Shown one piece after another: positions 1 through 5,060 of a stretch of 5,060 bases of DNA. The stretch covers positions 1-5,060 of the forward strand of contig JAJRBK010000114.1 in assembly GCA_028679495.1 (NCBI GenBank), in the 5' to 3' direction. The translations under genes were made by a program, and so were the position numbers. Within the stretch, counting starts at the first letter, position 1. Each line of letters begins with the position of its first letter. Under the pieces are notes generated by a model. That model saw nothing but the letters and a program-made list of their open reading frames with translations. It was not told where the DNA came from and searched no databases. The stretch comes from Methanobacteriota archaeon (lineage in GTDB: Archaea > Halobacteriota > Bog-38 > Methanoflorentales > Methanoflorentaceae).

Positions 1-651
1 AAAATCATACCGCGAAAGATAGCGTCCGTCTAATACTAGCGTTTTTTCCTTCTGAAGCGCTCCGTGGAGCAATCCTTCGCAAACAGCGCATTTGTCGCTG
101 TCGAAGGCATAGATATTATAACCGAGTTCACGAAGCGCTGCAGTAGCCATTCCATTTCCGCAACCCAGTTCCAAAATGGTAGCCGCAGTAAGATTAAAGG
201 CGGGCTCCACTTTCGTTTTGAACAGCAATTGTATGCGTTCTTGCCGTTCGGGAGAATAGGCCAAAACATATGAGCGACTCCCTCCAGCGCATTCACAAGC
301 ATCGCCACTTGCTAATGAATCTGATAACAACGTAATCACCGATTGGTTGAACTCAGCCACCCCTACCACGTACGTCTGCCTGTTGTTGCACGATACTTGA
401 TCAAAGAGAGTCGCAGCGCAACTTTCGAATTCGCTATCTTGATGGGCAATGTCAGTCACAAGAGTCCAGAAATCCGTCTTGAAGGCAAGCCCTCGCATCT
501 TACCGTCACACATAAATGCCGCCACATTATCAAGCGCTGAATGGAGCATCTCCTTAAGGAGGTAGATCGAGAAGGCGGTCTCCCCTAAGCTGCCGTAGGA
601 GTCTCCTACGAGCAAAATACTTTCCGTGTTGAGCAACTCCTTCAAGTTCAT
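1..651 (-). CDS. Class I SAM-dependent methyltransferase-like protein with an unassigned N-terminal domain (3' end cut by window edge)
   Basis: I translated the reverse complement by hand. One open frame of 217 codons runs from ATG at 651-649 off the left edge with no stop. The C-terminal part has a methyltransferase Rossmann signature: motif I TILELGCGNG at residues 158-167, then a second strand NIYAFDSD (179-186) whose acidic residue would bind the SAM ribose. The first 130 or so residues (beginning MNLKELLNTESILLVGDSYG) match no family I can name. They look like an alpha/beta fold with a glycine-containing loop at 15-20. Cysteines form a CxC pair (119/121) and a CxxC pair (188/191). The start lies 4 bases after the pyrD stop, with GGTGA overlapping that stop as ribosome binding site, so the gene is probably co-transcribed with pyrD. 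Substrate unknown. Motif I and unbroken coding make the gene itself secure; methyltransferase function is inferred from the motif. Confidence 0.86.
   Translation of the reverse strand, partial: MNLKELLNTESILLVGDSYGSLGETAFSIYLLKEMLHSALDNVAAFMCDGKMRGLAFKTDFWTLVTDIAHQDSEFESCAATLFDQVSCNNRQTYVVGVAEFNQSVITLLSDSLASGDACECAGGSRSYVLAYSPERQERIQLLFKTKVEPAFNLTAATILELGCGNGMATAALRELGYNIYAFDSDKCAVCEGLLHGALQKEKTLVLDGRYLSRYDF
594..610. repeat. 17-bp perfect inverted repeat (8-bp arms, single central base)
   Basis: CGTAGGAG at 594-601 and its exact reverse complement CTCCTACG at 603-610 flank a single T. The dyad lies inside the start of the methyltransferase gene, about 40 bases after its ATG, over the VGDSYG codons. 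The spacing suits a dimeric DNA-binding protein better than an RNA hairpin, because a one-base loop cannot close. It may be chance. Confidence 0.5.
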
Positions 652-655
652 CGTT

Positions 656-1552
656 TCACCGTCCGTGTGCGATCCCAATTATGTCCTCAAGCGTGGTACT
701 ATTCCTTTTTAGGTGCTCACTTATTCCACGTGACACGTGTTCAAATATCGTTGGCTCATTTGCTACACCTGATCCAATCTGAATAGCGTGAGCGCCTGCC
801 ATGATGAATTCCAGAGCGTCCTCGTATTGTGTTATGCCTCCTACGCCTACAATAGGTATGTTGAGCACGCTATAGAGATCATAGACACATTTTACCGCGA
901 TCGGTCTGATTGCGCCCCCTGAAAGCCCCCCGAATTTATTGGCTAATATTGGTCTTCCACTCTGTACGTCTATCGCCATTCCTTTGACGGTGTTGATTGC
1001 CACAACTGCATCCGCTCCGCCGTTTTCCGCTGCCTGTCCAAGCGTGGTTATGTCCGCAACGTTTGGCGTGAGCTTGACCCAGACCGGCAATTCAACCGCG
1101 TCCGTGACACAATTCGTTATTGATTCAACAATCGCAGGGTCAGAGCCTACTTCAAGTCCGTACCCTCGCGCGTGAGGACAGCTCAGGTTCAGTTCTATCG
1201 CATCGGCATATTTGCACATCGCCTGAGCAAGTTGAACGAACTCGTCTGCACAGCTGCCGAATATGCTTACAATTACTGGAGTGCGATCTGCAACGGCTTG
1301 AAGGTCTTCAAGTTCGCTTAGGAAGTGAAGACCAGGGTTCGGTAACCCGAGGGCGTTGAGATATCCGGCAGGAGTCTCAACGATGACGGGACCATGGTAC
1401 CCTTCCAGTGGCGTCATCCCGATTGATTTCGTTACCACAGCTCCCGCTCCGCCCCTCATAACGCGTTTGAGGGAGAATGCAGTCGTGCCCAACACTCCTG
1501 CTGCAAGCATAGTGGGATTCTTCAATTTGAGTCGGCCAACACGCACGTTCAA
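656..1552 (-). CDS. pyrD: Dihydroorotate dehydrogenase, class 1B type catalytic subunit
   Basis: Oxidises dihydroorotate to orotate with FMN in de novo pyrimidine synthesis, in the cytoplasm. From a TTG start the product is 298 residues, the usual length. Visible family motifs: KNPTMLAAGVLG (residues 11-22), TKSIG (41-45), NALGLPNPG (66-74), the active-site segment ELNLSCPHARG with the class 1B-type catalytic Cys125, VKLTPN (159-164), the loop KFGGLSG (206-212), and the FMN-phosphate segments VGVGGI (235-240) and IQIGSGV. The frame stays open to an ATG at 1729, but those extra 59 residues do not resemble the family and would overlap nop5. TTG at 1552-1550 sits 6 bases after AAGGG and gives the expected N-terminus; GTG at 1546 is a close alternative. 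Class 1B enzymes normally work with the iron-sulfur flavoprotein PyrK, which is not in this window. The divergent neighbour is nop5. Confidence 0.95.
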   Translation of the reverse strand: MNVRVGRLKLKNPTMLAAGVLGTTAFSLKRVMRGGAGAVVTKSIGMTPLEGYHGPVIVETPAGYLNALGLPNPGLHFLSELEDLQAVADRTPVIVSIFGSCADEFVQLAQAMCKYADAIELNLSCPHARGYGLEVGSDPAIVESITNCVTDAVELPVWVKLTPNVADITTLGQAAENGGADAVVAINTVKGMAIDVQSGRPILANKFGGLSGGAIRPIAVKCVYDLYSVLNIPIVGVGGITQYEDALEFIMAGAHAIQIGSGVANEPTIFEHVSRGISEHLKRNSTTLEDIIGIAHGR

Positions 1553-1592
1553 GTCAATCCCTTGCCTTCGACAAACTATAAGTCTGCGCCAA

Positions 1593-1600
1593 GATATATA
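1593..1600. promoter_or_regulatory. TATA-like box in the pyrD/nop5 divergent region
   Basis: GATATATA on the plus strand reads TATATATC on the minus strand, so it resembles an archaeal TATA box both ways. Using the usual distance of about 25 bases, plus-strand transcription would begin near 1620-1625, giving a leader of about 45 bases before the nop5 ATG. Minus-strand transcription would begin near 1570, giving a short leader that carries the AAGGG before the pyrD TTG. A second weak box for pyrD, CTTATAGT on the minus strand around 1582-1575, would give a nearly leaderless message. Positions are read by eye. Confidence 0.55.
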
Positions 1601-1620
1601 GACCCGTCCGTTTGCATTCC

Positions 1621-1647
1621 GGAGCGGAAGAGCGCTCCAGCGAGCGC
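1621..1647 (+). promoter_or_regulatory. Two mutually exclusive hairpins in the nop5 leader
   Basis: Hairpin A pairs GGAGCG (1621-1626) with CGCTCC (1633-1638) around a 6-base loop. Hairpin B pairs GCGCTC (1632-1637) with GAGCGC (1642-1647) around a 4-base loop CAGC. Both are perfect 6-bp GC-rich stems and share bases 1632-1638, so only one can form at a time. They fall between the predicted transcription start and the nop5 ribosome binding site. Hairpin A also begins near the predicted first transcribed base, so it may be absent or incomplete if transcription starts a little later. Confidence 0.4.
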
Positions 1648-1665
1648 ATGATACAAGGGCCGTTG

Positions 1666-2556
1666 ATGAAGCACGACATGACATATATACACACGTGGTT
1701 TGCTGATTTTGAGGCGGAAGATCACACAATCACTCATTCCGATGTGGCAACGACCGACTTGCCTGCCATTTTGGTGAAGTTGCAGCGAGCAGGAGCTATG
1801 GACCTTGATAAGTGCTACCGCGGTCATTTTCGAAAGATGGCGCTTCAGTCACTCTTTGTGTCCTCCGAGTCTGATTATCTATCGATATTGCGAGCTGCTA
1901 CGATAGCACACGCGAAGGCGCAGATAATCGAAGCGTTTTGCCAGCCCGATGTCCACATCACGCAGCTCATCGATGCTATCGACGATATAGACGAAGCAGT
2001 AAACTTGCTATCAGAACGGCTTTTGGAATGGCATCCACCCGAGCTCGAAAACATCACGTTATCCATAACGAACGCACCGCCGCCGGAGTCCCGGATGGGC
2101 GATCCGCTCGTGCAAGAGTTCACCCTCTCGGTCGAACGGCTCCACGAATTGCGGAGCGACATCGCCGCCAGTATAGTGCGCGAAATGCAAGCGCTTGCTC
2201 CAAACATCTCCAATGTTGCAGGTGAGCTTCTTGGAGCGCGGTTGATAGCTGCGGCCGGAGGTCTCGAACCGCTTGCACGAATGCCGTCGAGCAGAATTCA
2301 GGTCATGGGCGCCTCGAAGGCATTGTTTCGACACCTCAAGTATAAATCAAAACCCCCAAAACACGGGCTTATCTTCCAGCATCCGCTTGTGCGTGGCAAT
2401 CCCGTGAGGATAAGGGGCAAGGTTGCACGACTTCTTGCAGCGAAAATAGCTATCGCCGCTCGTCTTGACTTCTACTCAAAAGAGATCTATCCCGATCTGA
2501 TGCCGCAACTAGAAAGAAGAATCAGTGAGCTCGCATCATTTACCCGCCGGAGCTGA
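1666..2556 (+). CDS. nop5: Nop5 (archaeal Nop56/58), C/D-box sRNP core scaffold protein
   Basis: Nop5 bridges L7Ae-bound C/D guide RNA and fibrillarin in the RNP that 2'-O-methylates rRNA and tRNA. The product is 296 residues from ATG 1666. After an N-terminal fibrillarin-binding domain comes a helical coiled-coil segment, including LLSERLLEWHPPELENI at about residues 114-130. The RNA-binding Nop domain follows, with NVAGELLGARLI (183-194), GASKALFRHLK (215-225) and PKHGLIFQHPLVR (231-243). The usual GAEKALF has Ser for Glu here. The lysine-rich tail seen in many relatives is missing; the protein ends in FTRRS. Start: ATG 1666 has AAGGG 6 bases upstream. ATG 1678 (MTYIHTWF) is also credible and closer to where family members begin. 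The frame extends to TTG 1612, but that would take in the hairpin region. It is followed 8 bases later by fibrillarin, its direct partner. Confidence 0.95.
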   Translation: MKHDMTYIHTWFADFEAEDHTITHSDVATTDLPAILVKLQRAGAMDLDKCYRGHFRKMALQSLFVSSESDYLSILRAATIAHAKAQIIEAFCQPDVHITQLIDAIDDIDEAVNLLSERLLEWHPPELENITLSITNAPPPESRMGDPLVQEFTLSVERLHELRSDIAASIVREMQALAPNISNVAGELLGARLIAAAGGLEPLARMPSSRIQVMGASKALFRHLKYKSKPPKHGLIFQHPLVRGNPVRIRGKVARLLAAKIAIAARLDFYSKEIYPDLMPQLERRISELASFTRRS

Positions 2557-2564
2557 CCGCTGCT

Positions 2565-3191
2565 ATGTATGTTAAACCGCATAAAATACCTAGCGTTTTC
2601 ATTATAGGCAAGCATTTAGCAACGCGCGGTGAAGCTGTCTACGGTGAAAAGACGTTCGGAGAGTACCGCGTATGGGACCCTAAAAGAAGCAAACTCGCTG
2701 CGTTGCTGAAGAAATATGAAAACCTTCCTCTCGATACTCAACAAATTGTTCTCTATTTAGGTGCGGCTTCTGGAACAACGGCATCACATCTAGCAGATAT
2801 TGTCTCGTTGATTTATGCTGTAGAATTTGCGCCCCGTGTAGCACGCAATCTAGTTCGTATGGCAGAGCAGCGATCGAACGTTATTCCGCTTATCGCAGAC
2901 GCATCGCGACCAGACTACGGCCACATCGTTGAGCTCGTTGATCTGCTCTACCAAGACATCGCCCAGAAAAATCAAGCTGATATCGCCATAGTAAACGCGG
3001 AGATGTTCTTACGAAGTCACGGGTATGCTTGCATATTCATCAAAGCAAGAAGTATCGATGTGACGGCTAAACCAAAGGCAGTTTACCAGTCACAGGTGAA
3101 AAAACTTAAGGAAATATTCGATGTTATGCATGTCTTTGATCTCAGCCCCTATTATAAAGATCATGCAGCGGTAATTACTCGCTTGATTTGA
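2565..3191 (+). CDS. flpA: Fibrillarin-like rRNA/tRNA 2'-O-methyltransferase
   Basis: This is the catalytic subunit of the C/D-box sRNP; it transfers methyl from SAM to the ribose 2'-OH chosen by the guide RNA. The product is 208 residues, slightly shorter than relatives of about 227, with the difference mainly in a compact N-terminal beta domain. Visible signatures: GEYRVWDPKRSKLAA (32-46), motif I VLYLGAASGTTASHLADIV (62-80), YAVEFAPR (84-91), LIADASRPDYGH (109-120), LLYQDIAQ (127-134) and FIKARSIDVT (158-167). The likely catalytic tetrad is Lys43, Asp131, Lys160 and His200 (KDHAAVI), all present. The start ATG follows the nop5 TGA by 8 bases, and a GGAG lies at the end of nop5, so the two genes are co-transcribed and probably translationally linked. 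Nop5-fibrillarin adjacency is common in archaea. Confidence 0.97.
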   Translation: MYVKPHKIPSVFIIGKHLATRGEAVYGEKTFGEYRVWDPKRSKLAALLKKYENLPLDTQQIVLYLGAASGTTASHLADIVSLIYAVEFAPRVARNLVRMAEQRSNVIPLIADASRPDYGHIVELVDLLYQDIAQKNQADIAIVNAEMFLRSHGYACIFIKARSIDVTAKPKAVYQSQVKKLKEIFDVMHVFDLSPYYKDHAAVITRLI

Positions 3192-3321
3192 CCGTAAGCA
3201 CGTAAACGACAGCAACGCTCACCAACTCAGGATGAAATTCTATCTCTTTGTCATGCAGTCGGCAAAACTTTTTAATGAGTCCCGCCTATTTTACAGCACA
3301 TAGTTGTATAGAGAGGATACG
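3192..3321. other. Intergenic gap between flpA and the L10e operon
   Basis: This 130-base gap shows no open frame of note. I looked for a tRNA and for C/D-box sRNA signatures (RUGAUGA with CUGA) on both strands and found no matching set. A GGATGAA near 3228 resembles a box C but has no partner CUGA. The second half holds the L10e promoter. The short T-run at 3269-3273 is part of the TATA region and might also help terminate flpA transcripts. Confidence 0.6.
3263..3276 (+). promoter_or_regulatory. BRE/TATA promoter for the L10e-aIF2 beta-trmY operon
   Basis: CAAAAC followed directly by TTTTTAAT (3269-3276) fits an archaeal purine-rich BRE plus A/T-rich box A. A start of transcription is expected near 3298-3300, leaving about a 22-base leader that contains GAGAGG just before the L10e ATG. 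Confidence 0.6.
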
Positions 3322-3843
3322 ATGGCACGCAAACCAGCTAAGATGTACAGAAGGGTGACTGGCCCTGCTTATACACGCAAGTATTATATGGGCGGCATAC
3401 CAGGAAGCAAGATATCACAATACGATACAGGTAACTTAAGTGGCGATTTCAAAGTAGCGGTCTCGCTTACCACCGATGAACCGTGTCAAATACGACATAT
3501 CGCTCTGGAAGCCGCAAGGATTGCAGCAAATCGATATCTGATTAAATCTGCAGGGCGGTTAAACTTCAGGCTGAAATTGCGTGTTTATCCACACCAGATC
3601 CTAAGAGAGAACAAGATGGCTACCGGCGCCGGTGCCGACCGCGTTCAAGATGGCATGCGACGAGCGTTTGGCAAAGCAGTGAGCACGGCAGCCCGAGTAT
3701 CTGCCGATCAGAGGGTGTTTACGGTGTATGTAAACCCCGCCAATTTCCCAAAGGCGAAGGAAGCGCTGCGTCGCGCCTCTATGAAAGTCCCACCGCCGTG
3801 TAGGGTTATCGTTGATGAGGGGTTAGAGCTGGTTGAAGCATAG
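3322..3843 (+). CDS. rpl10e: Large-subunit ribosomal protein L10e (uL16 family)
   Basis: Archaeal/eukaryotic L10e, the counterpart of bacterial L16, sits near the tRNA-binding sites and the peptidyl-transferase region of the 50S subunit. The product is 173 residues, the usual family length. Recognisable segments: the N-terminus MARKPAKMYRR, then GPAYTRKYYMGGIPGSKI (residues 14-31), YDTGN, the conserved central part of the fold RIAANRYLIKSAGRLNFRLKLRVYPH, the loop KMATGAGADRVQDGMRRAFGK (about residues 100-120), and the C-terminal VPPPCRVIVDEGLELVEA. ATG 3322 is chosen because GAGAGGAT lies directly upstream and the product begins as relatives do. The frame also opens at TTG 3304, which adds six unrelated residues. 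The stop is TAG. It has its own promoter and leads a likely three-gene translation operon. Confidence 0.97.
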   Translation: MARKPAKMYRRVTGPAYTRKYYMGGIPGSKISQYDTGNLSGDFKVAVSLTTDEPCQIRHIALEAARIAANRYLIKSAGRLNFRLKLRVYPHQILRENKMATGAGADRVQDGMRRAFGKAVSTAARVSADQRVFTVYVNPANFPKAKEALRRASMKVPPPCRVIVDEGLELVEA

Positions 3844-3937
3844 GATTGGTGTACACGCCTACTCAAGAACATGTGAATAAGTGACACAGAAGAGGGTGTA
3901 GGATACGGATAATTACCAGAATTATTTAAGCCGCGGA
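3844..3937 (+). promoter_or_regulatory. L10e/aIF2 beta spacer with a strong Shine-Dalgarno and a candidate ACG start
   Basis: Within this 94-base spacer GAGGGTG (3892-3898) is the best ribosome binding site. It lies 40 bases from ATG 3938, too far to serve it, but exactly 6 bases before an in-frame ACG at 3905-3907. From that ACG the frame is open into aIF2 beta and encodes family-like residues (DNYQNYLSRGMGKLP). An in-frame TAG at 3899-3901 bounds the extension. No ATG, GTG or TTG lies between that TAG and ATG 3938. A palindrome GTGTACAC sits at 3849-3856 just after L10e. I see no convincing TATA box here. Confidence 0.5.
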
Positions 3938-4519
3938 ATGGGCAAACTGCCCCACATAACGTCCGATGCAGAACGTTTTTCAATACCTGACGTGAGGGTG
4001 TTCGTTGAAGGGCGCGCCACTGTATTCGAGAACTTTGCGGAAATTGCTGACGTGCTAAACAGGAACCCCGAACACTTGCTTAAGTATCTCTTAAGGGAAC
4101 TCGGGACGGCAGGTAAAGTCGAGGGGACGAGGGTAATCTTCCAGGGGCGCTTCTCTCAAGAGATGATAGCCGGCCTTATTGATGATTATGTATCTGAATA
4201 CGTTATCTGTTCAGAATGCAATCGACCGGATACTCATCTGACAAAAAGTGATCGCACTGTTATGCTAAAGTGTGATGCGTGCGGGGCGCAGCGGTCTATA
4301 CGAAAGAGATACGTCAAAAAGCAAAGTGCAGCAAACGTCCTCGAAGAGGGACAAACATACGATGTTCGTATAGAAGCAGTTGGAAAGAGGGGAGACGGAA
4401 TCGCGAAAATAGGCAAGTACTCACTATTTGTGCCTGGCGCACAAAAAGGTGACACAGTAAAGGTGCGTGTCAAGAAAATCTCAGGTACCTTAGCGTTCAC
4501 TGAGAGAGTAACAAGTTAA
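3938..4519 (+). CDS. aif2b: Translation initiation factor aIF2 subunit beta with C-terminal TRAM domain
   Basis: This is a subunit of the heterotrimeric aIF2 that brings initiator Met-tRNA to the small ribosomal subunit. From ATG 3938 the product is 193 residues. The central alpha/beta domain is clear (RVFVEGRATVFENFAEIADVLNRNPEHLLKYLLRELGTAG, residues 20-59). The zinc ribbon follows, with Cys91/Cys94 (VICSECNRPDT) and Cys112/Cys115 (KCDACGA). A basic linker (RKRYVKK) leads to a TRAM domain from about residue 134 (YDVRIEAVGKRGDGIAKIGKYSLFVPGAQKGD), a small RNA-binding beta barrel. TRAM fusions of this factor are known in some euryarchaea. The N-terminus is odd: relatives begin with a DYEKLLDRAxxxLP-like helix that binds the gamma subunit. 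The matching residues lie upstream of ATG 3938, so the true start may be ACG 3905, giving 204 residues. Probably co-transcribed with L10e and trmY. Confidence 0.95.
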   Translation: MGKLPHITSDAERFSIPDVRVFVEGRATVFENFAEIADVLNRNPEHLLKYLLRELGTAGKVEGTRVIFQGRFSQEMIAGLIDDYVSEYVICSECNRPDTHLTKSDRTVMLKCDACGAQRSIRKRYVKKQSAANVLEEGQTYDVRIEAVGKRGDGIAKIGKYSLFVPGAQKGDTVKVRVKKISGTLAFTERVTS

Positions 4520-4537
4520 GCCAAAATGTAGGCGGCA

Positions 4538-5060
4538 ATGCGGCAATTCATCATCACAGGACACAGAGCCGCCACATCAGGGGATTTTTCGCTTAATGAT
4601 ATGCCTGGCTCAGCAGGTCGTATCGACATATTAGCGCGGTGTGTGACCGCTGCGTTTCTCACTTCGTTCGACATACGACGTGATACACGCGTCTGGCTTG
4701 TACTGCTCGGTGAACCAGACCCGCCCAAAAGCATACGTTTTGAAGGCGCTCTGCTCAGATATTTAAACCCCGATGAGCGAAGCACAGGCGCACTCATCAA
4801 AAAAGCGCTTAAGGTGAACGTAAGCGAAGGAGAACAATCTTCAATGAGAGGTATATACACTCAGCGCGCCAATCTGCAAGACGTACTGCAGCAGATAAGT
4901 GCGAGTGACGATTTGTTATATCTTCACGAAGACGGCGTTGATGTGCGCGAAGCGCCCTTTCGTGCTCAAAACGTGACGTTCGTGCTAGGAGATCATCTTG
5001 GCCTACTCGACGAGGAGGAGAGCTTGCTCAGTCACTCGAAACGGATAAGCGTAGGGCCTG
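4538..5060 (+). CDS. trmY: tRNA (pseudouridine(54)-N1)-methyltransferase TrmY (3' end cut by window edge)
   Basis: I translated this frame by hand; it is open from ATG 4538 to the right edge (174 codons plus one base). It is a SPOUT-class enzyme that methylates N1 of pseudouridine 54 in the tRNA T-loop, the archaeal stand-in for ribothymidine. Family segments: MRQFIITGHRAATSGDFSLND (1-21), GRIDILARCVTAAF (27-40), RVWLVLLGEPDPPKSIRFEG (51-70), LNPDERSTGALIKKAL (76-91), RGIYTQR (104-110), LLYLHEDGVDVRE (126-138), and the SAM-binding knot region VTFVLGDHLGL (146-156) and ISVGP (170-174). Relatives are near 200 residues, so only the last 20-30 are missing. The gene starts 18 bases after the aIF2 beta stop with a weak GGCGG upstream, consistent with an operon. 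Confidence 0.94.
   Translation, partial: MRQFIITGHRAATSGDFSLNDMPGSAGRIDILARCVTAAFLTSFDIRRDTRVWLVLLGEPDPPKSIRFEGALLRYLNPDERSTGALIKKALKVNVSEGEQSSMRGIYTQRANLQDVLQQISASDDLLYLHEDGVDVREAPFRAQNVTFVLGDHLGLLDEEESLLSHSKRISVGP

Noticed and set aside
36..308. Minus-strand open frame of 90 codons with an ATG start.
   Set aside because: It is an alternative frame over the real methyltransferase frame, which carries the ELGCGNG motif and runs unbroken through the same region.
727..739. CACGTG repeated on either side of one base, a 13-bp dyad.
   Set aside because: It lies deep inside pyrD near its 3' end, encodes ordinary residues (EHVSR), and is short enough to be chance.
1664..1706. TGATGA at 1664-1669 and CTGA at 1703-1706, resembling C and D boxes over the nop5 start, which could make a K-turn bound by L7Ae.
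   Set aside because: The flanks give no convincing external or internal stem, the base before TGATGA is T rather than a purine, and both short motifs are expected by chance around a start codon.
1553..1729. N-terminal extension of pyrD to ATG 1729.
   Set aside because: The 59 extra residues do not resemble the family, cross the divergent promoter region and overlap the start of nop5 on the other strand.
3681..3690. Search for a stem-loop terminator or small RNA inside or after L10e.
   Set aside because: The only clear symmetry is the 8-bp palindrome GTGTACAC at 3849-3856, without a loop or a following T-run, so a terminator cannot be supported.
3881..3937. In-frame GTG 3881 followed by TAG 3899 and open reading into aIF2 beta, suggesting amber read-through or pyrrolysine.
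   Set aside because: There is no good ribosome binding site before GTG 3881, the six codons before the TAG are not family-like, and the conserved N-terminal residues begin after the TAG. L10e also uses TAG as a genuine stop at its expected length.

Overview
The window is archaeal, and most likely from a euryarchaeon related to the methanogen / methane-oxidiser lineages (Methanomicrobia in the broad sense). It carries Nop5 and fibrillarin side by side, archaeal ribosomal protein L10e, the initiation factor aIF2 beta with a fused C-terminal TRAM domain, and the tRNA m1-pseudouridine-54 methyltransferase TrmY. Archaeal TATA/BRE-like boxes precede two of the transcription units. The genus cannot be fixed from the sequence alone. 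There are no mobile elements, CRISPR arrays, tRNAs or rRNAs.

Layout. Positions 1-1552 hold a minus-strand pair: a class 1B-type dihydroorotate dehydrogenase (pyrD), then, 4 bases after its stop, a SAM-dependent methyltransferase-like gene that runs off the left edge. Positions about 1553-1665 form a divergent promoter region, with one TATA-like box placed so that it could serve both directions. On the nop5 side it also holds two mutually exclusive perfect 6-bp hairpins. Positions 1666-3191 hold nop5 and the fibrillarin gene flpA, 8 bases apart. After a 130-base gap with its own promoter come L10e, aIF2 beta-TRAM and trmY (cut by the right edge) on the plus strand, probably one operon.

How the genes work together. 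Nop5 and fibrillarin are core proteins of the C/D-box sRNP that 2'-O-methylates rRNA and tRNA. L10e, aIF2 beta and TrmY act in the ribosome, in initiation and in tRNA T-loop modification. The right-hand 3.4 kb is therefore a translation and RNA-modification neighbourhood. The left pair serves pyrimidine biosynthesis plus an uncharacterised methyltransferase.

Points most worth checking: (1) aIF2 beta appears to need a start upstream of its first ATG. Family-like N-terminal residues continue upstream in frame, and the only start-like codon there is an ACG with a well-placed Shine-Dalgarno sequence. (2) The two alternative hairpins in the nop5 leader. (3) The shared divergent TATA box and the TTG start of pyrD. 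(4) The methyltransferase at the left edge, with an unassigned N-terminal domain and CxC and CxxC cysteine pairs.
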